A stretch of DNA of 64,000 nucleotides from GW2011-AR15 sp964428335 (GTDB lineage Archaea; Nanobdellota; Nanobdellia; Woesearchaeales; GW2011-AR15): NCBI GenBank assembly GCA_964428335.1, contig CAYRXW010000007.1, positions 1 to 64,000 on the forward strand, read 5' to 3'. Below, piece by piece: positions 7,625 to 16,373 of this stretch. Under the pieces are notes generated by a model. That model had not been told where the DNA came from and ran no database searches. It saw only the letters and a list, made by a program, of their open reading frames with translations. Each line of letters begins with the position of its first letter. The stretch's first letter is position 1. The position numbers and the translations under genes were made by a program.

Positions 7625-9238
7625 CTACATATCCATTGATTCACTTGGGTTTGGCATCTTCTGTTGTGGCCTTTCCCCAGAGGCTATGACATCATCAATC
7701 CTTAGTATCATTGTCGCTACTTCAGTTGCTGAACTTACAGCCTGTGTCTTTATCTTTAATGGTTCAATGACTCCTTCTTTCCATGCATCCATGACTTTGC
7801 CTGTAAATACATTTATCCCTGCACTTACCTGGCCTTTCTCATGCGCTGACTTAAGCTCTGTTAAAGAGTCTATAGGATCTAATCCGCCGTTTTCAGCCAA
7901 AGTCCTTGGAATCACTTCCATGCATTCTGCAAATGCCCTAACTGCCAGCTGTTCCCTTCCTGAAAGAGTATGGGAATAATCCATTATTGCCTTGCTTAGC
8001 TCCATCTCAGGACTTCCTGCACCTGCAACAACTTTTCCCAGCTTTAATGAAGCCATCAAATCCCCGATTGCATCCTGTATTGCCCTTTCTGCTTCCCCGG
8101 TCACATGCTCAGTGCTTCCCCGAACAAGGATTGTCACTGATTTTGCATTCTTGCATTCACGGACAAAGGTCATGTTCTCATCACCGACTTTTGATTCTTC
8201 AACAATCCCTGCATTCCCCAAGTCTTTTTGGCTTAGGTCATCAAGGTTTGTGATTATCCTTCCGCCTGTTGCTTTTGAAAGCTTGTCCATGTCGCTTTTC
8301 TTAATCCTCCTGCATGCATAAATTCCGTTTTTTGAGAGGAAATGCTGGACTATGTCATCAATGCCTTTCTGGCAGAATACTACATTTGCGCCTGTTGCTG
8401 AAATCTTTGCGACCATGTTCTTTAGCATCTTCTCTTCCATATCCAAAAATGCTTGCATCTGGGCAGGGTCAGTTATCTGGATCTTTGCATCTGTCTCTGT
8501 ATTCTTTATCTCAAGAGGCGAATCAATCAATGCTATCCTTGCTGATTTTACTGATTTTGGCATGCCTGAGTGCACTCTTTCCTTGTCAAGGACTATGCCT
8601 TCAATTAATTCTGAATCTTCAATGCTCCCTCCCTGCTTCTTCTCAATCTTTATGTCATCAGAATCTATCTTCCCTTCAGGCGAGATTACACTAGTCACAG
8701 CTTTCACTGTTATTTTTGAAAGCTTAATCTTATTGCTTTCAGCGCCTTTTCCTGTCATTGCTGTCTCTGCAATCTTTATGAGGATGTCATCATCCTTTAC
8801 TGTCACAGGTTTTGCGATGTTATGCAGGACCTCAAGCGCTTTTTCTGAGGCCATCAGGTATCCTTTCACAATAACTGTAGGATGTATCTCCTTATCCAGA
8901 AGGTCTTCAGCTTTCTTCAGAAGTTCCCCAGCAATCACAACAGCTGTCGTAGTCCCATCTCCCACTTCATTTTCCTGGGTCTTTGCAACCTCAACTATCA
9001 TCTTTGCAGCAGGGTGCTCGATATGCATCTCTTTTAGTATTGTGACACCGTCATTTGTGACTATCACGTCTCCCATAGAATCGACAAGCATCTTGTCCAT
9101 GCCTTTAGGACCAAGTGTTGTCCTTACAGTCTCTGCTACCAGCTTTCCAGCAAGAATGTTATTCCTCTGCGCATTCCTTCCCTGTTTTCTCTGCGTGTTT
9201 TCCGGTAAAATGTAAATAGGTTGTATATCTTTTGTCAT
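7625..9238 (-). CDS. thsA: Thermosome subunit (group II chaperonin)
   Basis: ATP-driven protein-folding chaperonin subunit that assembles into a double ring. 537 residues, normal length. The ATPase motifs are GPKGMDKM at 43-50, NDGVTIL at 62-68 and GDGTTT at 93-98; the equatorial C-terminal RIDDVI is present. The extreme C-terminus is short and ends SMDM instead of the Gly-Gly-Met repeat seen in many thermosomes. A GGGGGAT site precedes the ATG and a TATA-like CTTTTTATAATA lies further upstream. The only chaperonin gene in the window. Long open frames on the opposite strand are shadows. Confidence 0.97.
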   Translation of the reverse strand: MTKDIQPIYILPENTQRKQGRNAQRNNILAGKLVAETVRTTLGPKGMDKMLVDSMGDVIVTNDGVTILKEMHIEHPAAKMIVEVAKTQENEVGDGTTTAVVIAGELLKKAEDLLDKEIHPTVIVKGYLMASEKALEVLHNIAKPVTVKDDDILIKIAETAMTGKGAESNKIKLSKITVKAVTSVISPEGKIDSDDIKIEKKQGGSIEDSELIEGIVLDKERVHSGMPKSVKSARIALIDSPLEIKNTETDAKIQITDPAQMQAFLDMEEKMLKNMVAKISATGANVVFCQKGIDDIVQHFLSKNGIYACRRIKKSDMDKLSKATGGRIITNLDDLSQKDLGNAGIVEESKVGDENMTFVRECKNAKSVTILVRGSTEHVTGEAERAIQDAIGDLMASLKLGKVVAGAGSPEMELSKAIMDYSHTLSGREQLAVRAFAECMEVIPRTLAENGGLDPIDSLTELKSAHEKGQVSAGINVFTGKVMDAWKEGVIEPLKIKTQAVSSATEVATMILRIDDVIASGERPQQKMPNPSESMDM

Positions 9239-9319
9239 TTTAATTATCCCCCTAAAATATTATAAAAAGTGGAGAAAAGGGGGGATGTTTTAAAGGTTGT
9301 GAAAAGCATTGCAAAAAAG

Positions 9320-9580
9320 TTATTTTTTCATCAGGCTATAATCCAAAGCAGCATATATCCTCAAAGCATAAAATTGGTCTTCCTTAATCATGCCAAGTCT
9401 TCCTGTTATTCCTACTCCAAGCTCTGACATCTCTTCAGTATATGAATGGAGGAGGCTGATTCCGTCTTTTAGAAGGGGCATCAGGTCAGGTATGTGAGTT
9501 GCATCTTTTGCACATAAATAGCTAAGCAATTTAATTGTGCCTATAAGCTCTTCAAGGTTAATTAGGTTATATGGTTGCAT
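9320..9580 (-). CDS. Small hypothetical protein
   Basis: 86 residues, helical, with hydrophobic and acidic residues alternating (EELIGTIKLLSYLC). No membrane segment long enough to be certain and no metal-binding motif. TTTTTTATAATAATTAATC upstream gives a leaderless-type promoter for the ATG at 9580. It lies between the thermosome and an unknown gene, all on the minus strand but with separate promoters. No function is proposed. Confidence 0.55.
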   Translation of the reverse strand: MQPYNLINLEELIGTIKLLSYLCAKDATHIPDLMPLLKDGISLLHSYTEEMSELGVGITGRLGMIKEDQFYALRIYAALDYSLMKK

Positions 9581-9647
9581 TTTTTTTTGGTAGGATTAAT
9601 TATTATAAAAAATGAATCTAAAAAGAGGAAATTATGGAACTGAAATT

Positions 9648-10553
9648 CTAATTAATAATTTCTTTAAGCCCCAGATGAGTTAAATAATGTTTAACAATAT
9701 CATTTACTCCCATTAAAGTAAATGAGTTATTGCCATTATCCATTAAATATTCATAATCACTTTCTTTAAATCTAGTCCAACCAATTTTAACATTATCTTT
9801 ATCATAAACTTCCACAATATAGTTTACAGCACTTGACCTGGATTCGCTTGAATTAGGTTCAGTATAAATTTTATATTTTAAAATATTTGAGTTTTGCATT
9901 ACTAGTTCGCTCAAAGTTAAATTTAATCTATTACACTCTCTACCATTAAAAGGCATTGGGTCATATAGAATTTGACAATCATCTAAAAGAGTAAGAACAT
10001 CTGAAAATACCACATAAGAACTAGTTAAGCTAATTACCTGATTTTGAATTCCTTCTAATGCATTGTATATAGTGAGAGACCAACTTTCCCCTTTTGTAGT
10101 TAGAGTAGATGGGTCAGTATCTAAGCCAACAGAAAAATTTTTTGTTATTGCAAATAAAGGTTTTCCTTTTTTATACATATTTTCACTAGTCTTTTCATCA
10201 TCTGAATAAACCATAAATCCTAATTTATATTTTGACGGGCTTTTTTTTATTAATTCAGTTTCTTGAAAACCATCACTTTGAAACATTACGCCAACACTTT
10301 CTGTAGAATTTGTAATCTTTTCTAGTAACCCCGGCTCATAATTTCTAACTTCTTTTACACTATAGATGTCCCCTTCACCATAAATTAAAAAAGGTTTTAT
10401 ACTTATTTTTTCAGGTTTGTCAACATAATTTGTATACATTACTTCATCATTATTGTTATCCCAAATAGAAAAAAATAATTCTACTAAATAACTTAAGCTA
10501 ATTTTTGTATCTGTTTCATGAAGCATGTCACCATTAAGTGTAATTGAAGTCAT
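9648..10553 (-). CDS. Hypothetical protein, AT-rich gene
   Basis: 301 residues, soluble, rich in Asn, Ser, Tyr and Asp, without signal peptide or membrane helix. Codon choice is strongly A/T-ending and the region is visibly more AT-rich than neighbouring housekeeping genes, which suggests recent acquisition or relaxed constraint. TTTTAAATAAAAAAG lies upstream of the ATG. I do not recognise any domain. Confidence 0.6.
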   Translation of the reverse strand: MTSITLNGDMLHETDTKISLSYLVELFFSIWDNNNDEVMYTNYVDKPEKISIKPFLIYGEGDIYSVKEVRNYEPGLLEKITNSTESVGVMFQSDGFQETELIKKSPSKYKLGFMVYSDDEKTSENMYKKGKPLFAITKNFSVGLDTDPSTLTTKGESWSLTIYNALEGIQNQVISLTSSYVVFSDVLTLLDDCQILYDPMPFNGRECNRLNLTLSELVMQNSNILKYKIYTEPNSSESRSSAVNYIVEVYDKDNVKIGWTRFKESDYEYLMDNGNNSFTLMGVNDIVKHYLTHLGLKEIIN

Positions 10554-10668
10554 TTTTTTTCGGAATCTACTTTTTTATTTAAAATTAGCCTAATTTTCAA
10601 TATCCTTTCCAAAACGTTTAAATACCTAAAAAACATATATATTATTAAAACACAGCGAGGTAACTACG

Positions 10669-10959
10669 ATGGAACTAGGCGGAAATATCGAACTTATTGA
10701 TTTTAAGGATTTGGATCCCTCAGAGATGATAGTTCTTAAGAAGATAATAGGGAACTATGCAAGGAAGTTCTCTGACCAAGTAGAGAATTACGAAAAACTA
10801 AGCCTTCACCTAAAAAAAGCTGAAGGAAAGCACAAGTATGAGGTTTTTGGAAAATTGTACCATAACCAGAAAACTACAAATTCAGAAGTTAATGGAACAA
10901 ATCTTTTCATGGCTGTCTCAGATGCACTTAAGAAAATTGAAAACCAGCTAATGAAGTGA
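10669..10959 (+). CDS. HPF/RaiA-like small protein
   Basis: 96 residues. The C-terminal half, with KYEVFGKL followed by NLFMAVSDALKKIENQL, resembles the end of ribosome hibernation/HPF-fold proteins, where a beta-strand precedes an N-L-x-x-A-[IV]-x-x-A-hydrophobic-K-[LI]-E helix. The N-terminal half would supply the first helix. A ribosome-associated role is inferred from this similarity only. It has a clear GAGGT site at about 10655 and a TTTAAATA box at 10618-10625 further upstream, so the message has a leader of about 25 nt. Confidence 0.6.
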   Translation: MELGGNIELIDFKDLDPSEMIVLKKIIGNYARKFSDQVENYEKLSLHLKKAEGKHKYEVFGKLYHNQKTTNSEVNGTNLFMAVSDALKKIENQLMK

Positions 10960-11010
10960 TTTTTATTATATTCTTTCTGTAATTTTCATAGTGCCTTTTA
11001 TAATACTTTT

Positions 11011-11027
11011 TTTGGAGTCGCAATATC
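11011..11027 (+). repeat. 17-bp sequence shared with 59701-59717
   Basis: The same 17 bases (TTTGGAGTCGCAATATC) occur here, in the gap between two convergent genes, and at the start of the structured RNA candidate at 59.7 kb. Both copies follow a T-rich tract and a TATA-like element. Here no extended structure follows, so this may be a fragment of a duplicated RNA gene or a shared promoter-proximal element. Confidence 0.5.
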
Positions 11028-11083
11028 CTAACTTAAATAAATAGAACAACATGAAAAAAATATTTAAAAAATATAGAAAAAAT

Positions 11084-11638
11084 TTACTCTTCTTTCTTTG
11101 AAGATTTCTTAGCAGTCTTCTTAGGCTTTTCTTCAGAAGATTCTTCCTTTTTAGCTGTTGTTTTCTTAACAGTTTTCTTTGGCTTTTCTTCTGTTTCTTC
11201 CTTTACTTCTTCTGCATTCTCTTCAGATGCTTCATCTGCTTTTGCAGTCTCAGCCTTCTTAGCCTTTGATTTTTTTGGCTTTTCCTCGACTACTTCAGCA
11301 TCAACTACCTTATCATCGGATTTTTTCTCCTCTTTCTTTGGCTTGTCTTCCTTTGATACTGGTTTTATTGGCTCAGGATACTTGTGGCCGAATAACTCGA
11401 CTTTAACGATGCCGTCATCCTGCTTGATTGCTGTAATCTTGACATGGTGAGGCGGGTTTTTTATTCCCCTTGCCCAGACTGTATCATTAAGCACCTTTCC
11501 AATCCTTAACTGCTCATTTGAGCATTTCATGTGCTGCATCAAGAATCCTCTTAATGAAGTCATTGCCCTGTGAGCCCTTTTATGCCTTGGAGCTTTGCTG
11601 AAATCTTTCCTTAGTGGGACATTATAAGTTCTTTCCAT
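11084..11638 (-). CDS. rpl31e: Ribosomal protein eL31 with long charged C-terminal tail
   Basis: 184 residues from the ATG at 11638 (an in-frame GTG 9 nt upstream is part of a GTGAT ribosome site). Residues 1-90 are the eL31 fold: RTYNVPLRKDF, HKRAHRAMTSLRGF, WARGIKNPPHHVKI. Archaeal eL31 is normally about 90 residues. Here ~95 more residues of alternating Lys/Glu/Ala follow, low-complexity and probably disordered. Third gene of the eS19-eL39-eL31 operon, with tightly overlapping junctions. Confidence 0.95.
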   Translation of the reverse strand: MERTYNVPLRKDFSKAPRHKRAHRAMTSLRGFLMQHMKCSNEQLRIGKVLNDTVWARGIKNPPHHVKITAIKQDDGIVKVELFGHKYPEPIKPVSKEDKPKKEEKKSDDKVVDAEVVEEKPKKSKAKKAETAKADEASEENAEEVKEETEEKPKKTVKKTTAKKEESSEEKPKKTAKKSSKKEE

Positions 11639-11643
11639 TTTAA

Positions 11644-11817
11644 TCACGGTTTAATGCTTCCCCTTCTCCAGCTTCTTTTGACATGTGTAATCCTGGAAGG
11701 GTGAACCCTTTTGCTTTTTCCAAATATCTTTGCTATAAGCCATATTGGAGCCCACTTTGTGTGTGTGTGAGCCTTTGCAAGCCTTGTCTTTACTGCTGGG
11801 TTTTTGTATCGTGTCAT
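11644..11817 (-). CDS. rpl39e: Ribosomal protein eL39
   Basis: 57 residues, MTRYKNPAVKTRLAKAHTH onward, with the typical Trp-rich core (KWAPIW) and the C-terminal RSWRRGSIK block of eL39, a rod-like protein lining the large-subunit exit tunnel. The ATG (11815-11817) overlaps the TGA of eS19 (11814-11816) as ATGA. The stop at 11644-11646 overlaps the GTG just before eL31. Slightly longer than the usual 51 residues. The gene is easy to miss because of its size. Confidence 0.95.
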   Translation of the reverse strand: MTRYKNPAVKTRLAKAHTHTKWAPIWLIAKIFGKSKRVHPSRITHVKRSWRRGSIKP

Positions 11818-12266
11818 TTTTTCCCACCTTTAGTGTTTGGCACTCCTAAAATCTTTGCGGATGCTTCATCAACAAAGGCTTTTCCCTTTGCTGTTATTAC
11901 CCTTCCTTTGTGGGCTCTTACCTGGGCCTGTTTGACATAACCTGATTTCTCAAGTCCCTGCAAAACTTTCCTTAGGATGTTTCCACCTGCCCTAAATGTC
12001 ATATCAGGCTTTGCTCCTCTGTTTTTTCTTCCACCGTATTTTGTCCTAAGTTTTGAGACACCAATAGGTCCTAACTTGTAAACACTTCTCAATACTGAAG
12101 CGCTTCTTATATACCACCAGTTCAGTTCTGTTGGTGGTCTTTCCCTGCTGACTCCGGTCTTTACAAATTCACTCCAGTCTGGAGCTTTCATTTCCGGCAC
12201 TTTCTCAAGCTCTTTTGCAAGCTCGTCTATAAGCTTTCTAGGCTCAACATCGTACATATTAACCAT
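11814..12266 (-). CDS. rps19e: Ribosomal protein eS19
   Basis: 150 residues, full-length for archaeal eS19. Diagnostic segments are TELNWWYIRSASVLR, GPIGVSKLRTKYGG, GNILRKVLQGLEKSGYV and an RVITAKG C-terminal motif. Small-subunit head protein required for 16S maturation. First gene of a three-gene ribosomal operon (eS19, eL39, eL31). GGAGAAG lies 5-11 nt before the ATG at 12266. Confidence 0.97.
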   Translation of the reverse strand: MVNMYDVEPRKLIDELAKELEKVPEMKAPDWSEFVKTGVSRERPPTELNWWYIRSASVLRSVYKLGPIGVSKLRTKYGGRKNRGAKPDMTFRAGGNILRKVLQGLEKSGYVKQAQVRAHKGRVITAKGKAFVDEASAKILGVPNTKGGKK

Positions 12267-12472
12267 TTTTTACTTCTCCGTTTTAATAGTTTTTATCTAA
12301 TATCTTCGGATTCTTATGTCCCTTTCCAGGGAAGTTTTGGGGGATATATTCACATCCGCCATTAAGAACCTTTAATTTTTCTGAAAGAAAGAAGGGGTTG
12401 TTTATAAATATATAGGTCAGGCTCATGACCTTTTTGGCACACTTTAAATATAAATCCTCATCAACCAGTCAA

Positions 12473-12796
12473 ATGAGCCTCCCTGAGCTGGTCAAGGAAT
12501 TGTTTTTGGAATCTGTTTATTTTGGGAAGTATCTTGCAAAAAAGGCAGCTAAATATCTAAGTTCAGATTATAATAATGGACGCAGTTACAGTATCATTGA
12601 TTACCTAAAGGACATAAATGGGGATAATCTTGGCAGTGATGTTATAAAATATGTCCAGAAACCAAACAGAAGATATCTAGGTCCGTTAGCATGCTGTGTC
12701 ATATATCCAGTCCTGGCAGGAGGATGCGCAGTTTTAGGGTATTATGCTACACATCAGGAAGATGTTAATACGCTTCTTGAAAATTTGATAAAATAA
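12473..12796 (+). CDS. Small membrane protein of unknown function
   Basis: 107 residues from the ATG at 12473. The longer frame from 12425 is rejected because a TTTAAATATAAAT box at 12444-12456 lies inside it, placing transcription start at about the second ATG. The first 70 residues are amphipathic and charged. About residues 72-93 (GPLACCVIYPVLAGGCAVLGYY) form one membrane helix near the C-terminus. It is followed 53 nt later by the 807-residue gene, which has its own TATA box. No family recognised. Confidence 0.55.
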   Translation: MSLPELVKELFLESVYFGKYLAKKAAKYLSSDYNNGRSYSIIDYLKDINGDNLGSDVIKYVQKPNRRYLGPLACCVIYPVLAGGCAVLGYYATHQEDVNTLLENLIK

Positions 12797-12849
12797 ATTA
12801 CTATTTTTTAGTAGTAAATTTTATAAATACAAGGTTTTCTAAATCGCTT

Positions 12850-15273
12850 ATGGTAGCCACAGCGCCAGTAATTAACCTGGTTGAATCCTCTGAACAGATT
12901 GAGGATTATGTTAGATGGATGTTTGAAGAAGTTGCAGAAAAGTTTGCTAAGGCAGATGGCTATTCAAGCTTAAACAGATCCTCTCAGACTCTTTTGCCAT
13001 ATGTTTGGACACCAGAAGCTCTTTATCTTAGTCTTTTAAATGAAATCTGGCCATTGATGAAAGAAAAAATTGTCGGAAAGACATTAAGAATTGATAATTT
13101 TATGTTGACAGAAGGAAGTCAGGAATTACTTCCTCTAAGATTGCTGATTGATGATAGACTAGCCGCAATAGATGCAGATGCAGATGCAGACAGTACATAT
13201 AGGGAAGTAACCCAGAGGAAAAGAAACGCTATTCCTTTTTTATATTATCTTGATTCAGCATTTGAGCACCTTAATGTTTATTTGCGTCAATTGCAGGGAA
13301 AGCCAGAAATATATGATCTGGAAAGTATTAGGACTTACGAAGATGGAACGAAACCTTTTGCATTTCTTTCTATAAATCCGGAAAATAGGGTTATAAAGAA
13401 TTTCCTTAGATGGATTCCAGAGTATCTGGATATAACTAACCTTACTGCAGGAATGTCAAACCTAGGCGCATTATTCCACGGATTTCATATAGAGGCATTT
13501 TTGAGATGGATGCAATATAAAGAATCAGGGCAAGCTAATGACTTAAATGAAACTTCAGTACATCTCCTAGACGGATATCTAGGTATAGCAAATACCTATT
13601 TCCAGAAAAAACTTGATATTGCTAAGCAAGATAAGAGAAGATTGTTTAATTTCAATTATTCACAAACTTCTGTTACCAAAATAAATGATTTATTTGCTGA
13701 AATATTAAGCTCAGTCAAATCTTTTGGAATATTGTTTTATCAGTTGGATAAGACTCCTGCTACAAGAGAAGGTATGCTGCATGATGTTAAAAGCGTTAGC
13801 AGGGATTATATACTTCAGTTTGAGAAATTTTTAGACGATAGGTTGGCAGATTACTCATCTGCATTTCGCACACTTCAAGATGATCCAGAACATTATTTTA
13901 AACAGATTTGTGAAGAGTGGGATGGAAACGGGGAACAGGATGTTATCTTGGAAATAGAAACTGAAGAGACCAGAGTCAGGAACTTCAAACCTAGGCCAGG
14001 GAGGAGCCTGTTAAAAGCAGTAACTGATTATTTTATTATTGATATTAGAACTGCAATTGATAAGGATGTTGATATCTCTCCAGATTTTGTAGATAATTAT
14101 AGGCATTTTCTGATGGACACATTATTTGGCCCGCTTACAAGACCTGTAGACCCTTCAATAGATATACCTCTTGATTTTCATAAAGTTTTCCTTACATCAA
14201 AATACGATGCCACATTGAGGTTGATTATAGAAAAAAGTATCATCCAGGAAGATGAGCATGCAACAAATCCATCAATTAGGGCACATGGAAGGCATGCACA
14301 TGAAAAGAGTAGGAAAAAGACAGCATCCATGGCATTAAGTGATTTGATTCATGTTGTGAAATCTTACCTTGGCACAGAACCAATTGATTATAGCGATCAG
14401 GACATATTTCTATATACTCCTGAAGGAATAAGAATCTATAAAAGCTTGACAGGCTCAGACAAATATACTGTTAAATCATCAGAATTAAGCCCCCTTGAAA
14501 ATGCAGCTGATTATATATTGCATTACCTGGATGCAAAAGATTTGATTAAAATAAGAGATTTGGCATGTGGTTTTGCAGCAAGCGGAAAACAAGTAAAAAA
14601 AGCATTGGAAAAAAACGGAATAAGTTCAGAAAGCCATGCATATGATAATAATAAGATGATGCTTGTTGAAGCAGGTATGGATTCAAGGAGGGAAGGGGTT
14701 CCACTGACGCTGCACGATAAGGATTTAGATTCCTTAACTGCCGGTTATTTCTCAGATGCAGAAAAAAATGTTGCTCTCTTGACAGGGAATGTATACGCTG
14801 ATTGGAATGCAGAAAAAAGGGCAAGGGCAATGAATTTAATCTCAAGAAGCCTTAATCAAGATGATTATTTAATTCTTGGAGTCAGAACAGTAGAAAATAA
14901 GTTTCAAGGTGAAAAAGTCAAGAGTGAATATGAACTTATAGGTGAAGGATTGAACAGGGCACATGTGCAGCACCAGATGGCCCTTACTGATGACGAAGCA
15001 TCTAGAATACTCCAAGGATTCAAGGGAGAATATCAAGGAGGGACAAAAGGAGATGAGAGGTCTTCAATCATTCTTTCATTTACTGCAGGGGGAGATGGAA
15101 ATATACCAGCATTGAACGGGTATGAAAAGCTTGATAAAGGAAGAAAGATAATTTCTAGCCGGGTGTATCTCCTAAATAAAGAAACTGTGATGAAAGAGAT
15201 GTCCCCACACTTTAAGAACATAGTAACTTTTAGCGATGGGAGTTACACAATATTCGTAGGTCAAAGAATTTAG
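12850..15273 (+). CDS. Large hypothetical protein, C-terminal methyltransferase-like region
   Basis: 807 residues, soluble. Residues about 1-480 are helical and unrecognised. From about 555 there is IRDLACGFAASGKQV, shaped like an SAM-binding motif I (D-x-x-C-G-x-x-x-x-G). It is followed at the expected distance by an acidic motif II region (AYDNNKMM) and a later DYLILGVR strand, so a Rossmann methyltransferase fold is plausible. TTTTATAAATAC at 12820-12831 upstream suggests a leaderless start. The 3' end overlaps the convergent Lrp gene by 4 nt. Substrate unknown. Confidence 0.6.
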   Translation: MVATAPVINLVESSEQIEDYVRWMFEEVAEKFAKADGYSSLNRSSQTLLPYVWTPEALYLSLLNEIWPLMKEKIVGKTLRIDNFMLTEGSQELLPLRLLIDDRLAAIDADADADSTYREVTQRKRNAIPFLYYLDSAFEHLNVYLRQLQGKPEIYDLESIRTYEDGTKPFAFLSINPENRVIKNFLRWIPEYLDITNLTAGMSNLGALFHGFHIEAFLRWMQYKESGQANDLNETSVHLLDGYLGIANTYFQKKLDIAKQDKRRLFNFNYSQTSVTKINDLFAEILSSVKSFGILFYQLDKTPATREGMLHDVKSVSRDYILQFEKFLDDRLADYSSAFRTLQDDPEHYFKQICEEWDGNGEQDVILEIETEETRVRNFKPRPGRSLLKAVTDYFIIDIRTAIDKDVDISPDFVDNYRHFLMDTLFGPLTRPVDPSIDIPLDFHKVFLTSKYDATLRLIIEKSIIQEDEHATNPSIRAHGRHAHEKSRKKTASMALSDLIHVVKSYLGTEPIDYSDQDIFLYTPEGIRIYKSLTGSDKYTVKSSELSPLENAADYILHYLDAKDLIKIRDLACGFAASGKQVKKALEKNGISSESHAYDNNKMMLVEAGMDSRREGVPLTLHDKDLDSLTAGYFSDAEKNVALLTGNVYADWNAEKRARAMNLISRSLNQDDYLILGVRTVENKFQGEKVKSEYELIGEGLNRAHVQHQMALTDDEASRILQGFKGEYQGGTKGDERSSIILSFTAGGDGNIPALNGYEKLDKGRKIISSRVYLLNKETVMKEMSPHFKNIVTFSDGSYTIFVGQRI

Positions 15274-16241
15274 AATGGTTTTGGCAATTGGTTTTTTAAT
15301 TCAATCTCCCTAAACAGCAACAAAGTGTAATAATCCTTTATCTCATCTGGAAATAATATACTCAAAGAATCCAAAAACTCATATAGTTCATGACTGTTTT
15401 TTACTTGGATTTCAAATTCCAAATCACCTTCACCTATTGCTAAAGTGATAAATACAACTTTATCTACTTCTGAGAGATAGTTCATAATTTTCTGCAAATT
15501 CTCTAAATTGATTAGATAAAGGTAAACTTTGTAATGCTGGAAGCCTAATGCCTTATAATTTATGATTGTTCTGTAACCTAAAATAATTCCTTCTGCCTCA
15601 AGTTTCCTTATCCTATAGCTTATTGCATTTGAGGTTAGTTTTATTGATTTTTGCATTTCAGTAACCTGCATATTCCCTTTATCAGCCAATAGTGCAAGAA
15701 TGACTCTGTCTGTTTCATCTATCGAAACAAGCTTTGAGTCTTTTCCAATTTGGAAATCCCTCTGTGTTTTTTTACCATGTATATGGCTATGGTCAAGATG
15801 GACTATTCTTGTTGCTATAGATTCATTTGTATCTTGTATAAACGTTCCAAAGTATTTTGTAAACTCCTGTTCAATCGATTTATATTCAATAGGATTTTTT
15901 GCCAGAATAATCAATATTAAATTCCATTTTCCTTCAAGTTTTGCTGCCCATGTTATACCTTTTGCAGTTTTGCAGTATTCAAAAATCTCGTTTTCCTTTT
16001 CCTTATTGACACTTCTGTATTTTATCCTCAGACGAAACATCCAGTATCCTAATTTTACAGGATCAGTCACTGCATAATACCCTAATATTATTTTTTTTTC
16101 CTCAAGCCTTTTTATCCTGTATTCAGTTCCCTGCCTAGAAAGCTGGACATTTTTACAGAGTTGGGTTATTGGTATTCTGGCATTCATGTCTAAATAGGAA
16201 AGTATTTTCTTATCTTTCTTATCTAATTTAAAAATATCCAT
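15270..16241 (-). CDS. Tandem Lrp/AsnC-type transcription regulator
   Basis: 323 residues from MDIFKLDKKDKK. The longer frame is rejected because TTTATATATTAATTTTAAA lies within it. Two Lrp units occur head to tail. The first HTH is at about residues 5-60 (ITQLCKNVQLSRQGTEYRIKRL) with a RAM-like domain to about 150. The second HTH is at about 175-225 (VTEMQKSIKLTSNAISYRI) with another RAM-like domain to the end. Usual Lrp proteins have one unit and dimerise; here the dimer is built into one chain, as in some archaeal regulators. Ligand and targets are unknown. Confidence 0.85.
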   Translation of the reverse strand: MDIFKLDKKDKKILSYLDMNARIPITQLCKNVQLSRQGTEYRIKRLEEKKIILGYYAVTDPVKLGYWMFRLRIKYRSVNKEKENEIFEYCKTAKGITWAAKLEGKWNLILIILAKNPIEYKSIEQEFTKYFGTFIQDTNESIATRIVHLDHSHIHGKKTQRDFQIGKDSKLVSIDETDRVILALLADKGNMQVTEMQKSIKLTSNAISYRIRKLEAEGIILGYRTIINYKALGFQHYKVYLYLINLENLQKIMNYLSEVDKVVFITLAIGEGDLEFEIQVKNSHELYEFLDSLSILFPDEIKDYYTLLLFREIELKNQLPKPF

Positions 16242-16373
16242 TTTATTAGCATAATTTAAAATTAATATATAAATTTTTGCAATTATGCAAGAAAATATGT
16301 TAAAAGTTTTAAATATACAAGTCAAAAACTCCTTATTACTTAATTGTAGTAAAATTAATATGAGGTAATGGTC

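Noticed and set aside
7686..9215. Long plus-strand open frames opposite the thermosome gene
   Set aside because: They lie entirely antisense to a clearly conserved gene, have Ser/Phe/Leu-rich composition typical of reverse-strand shadows, and have no promoter or ribosome site.
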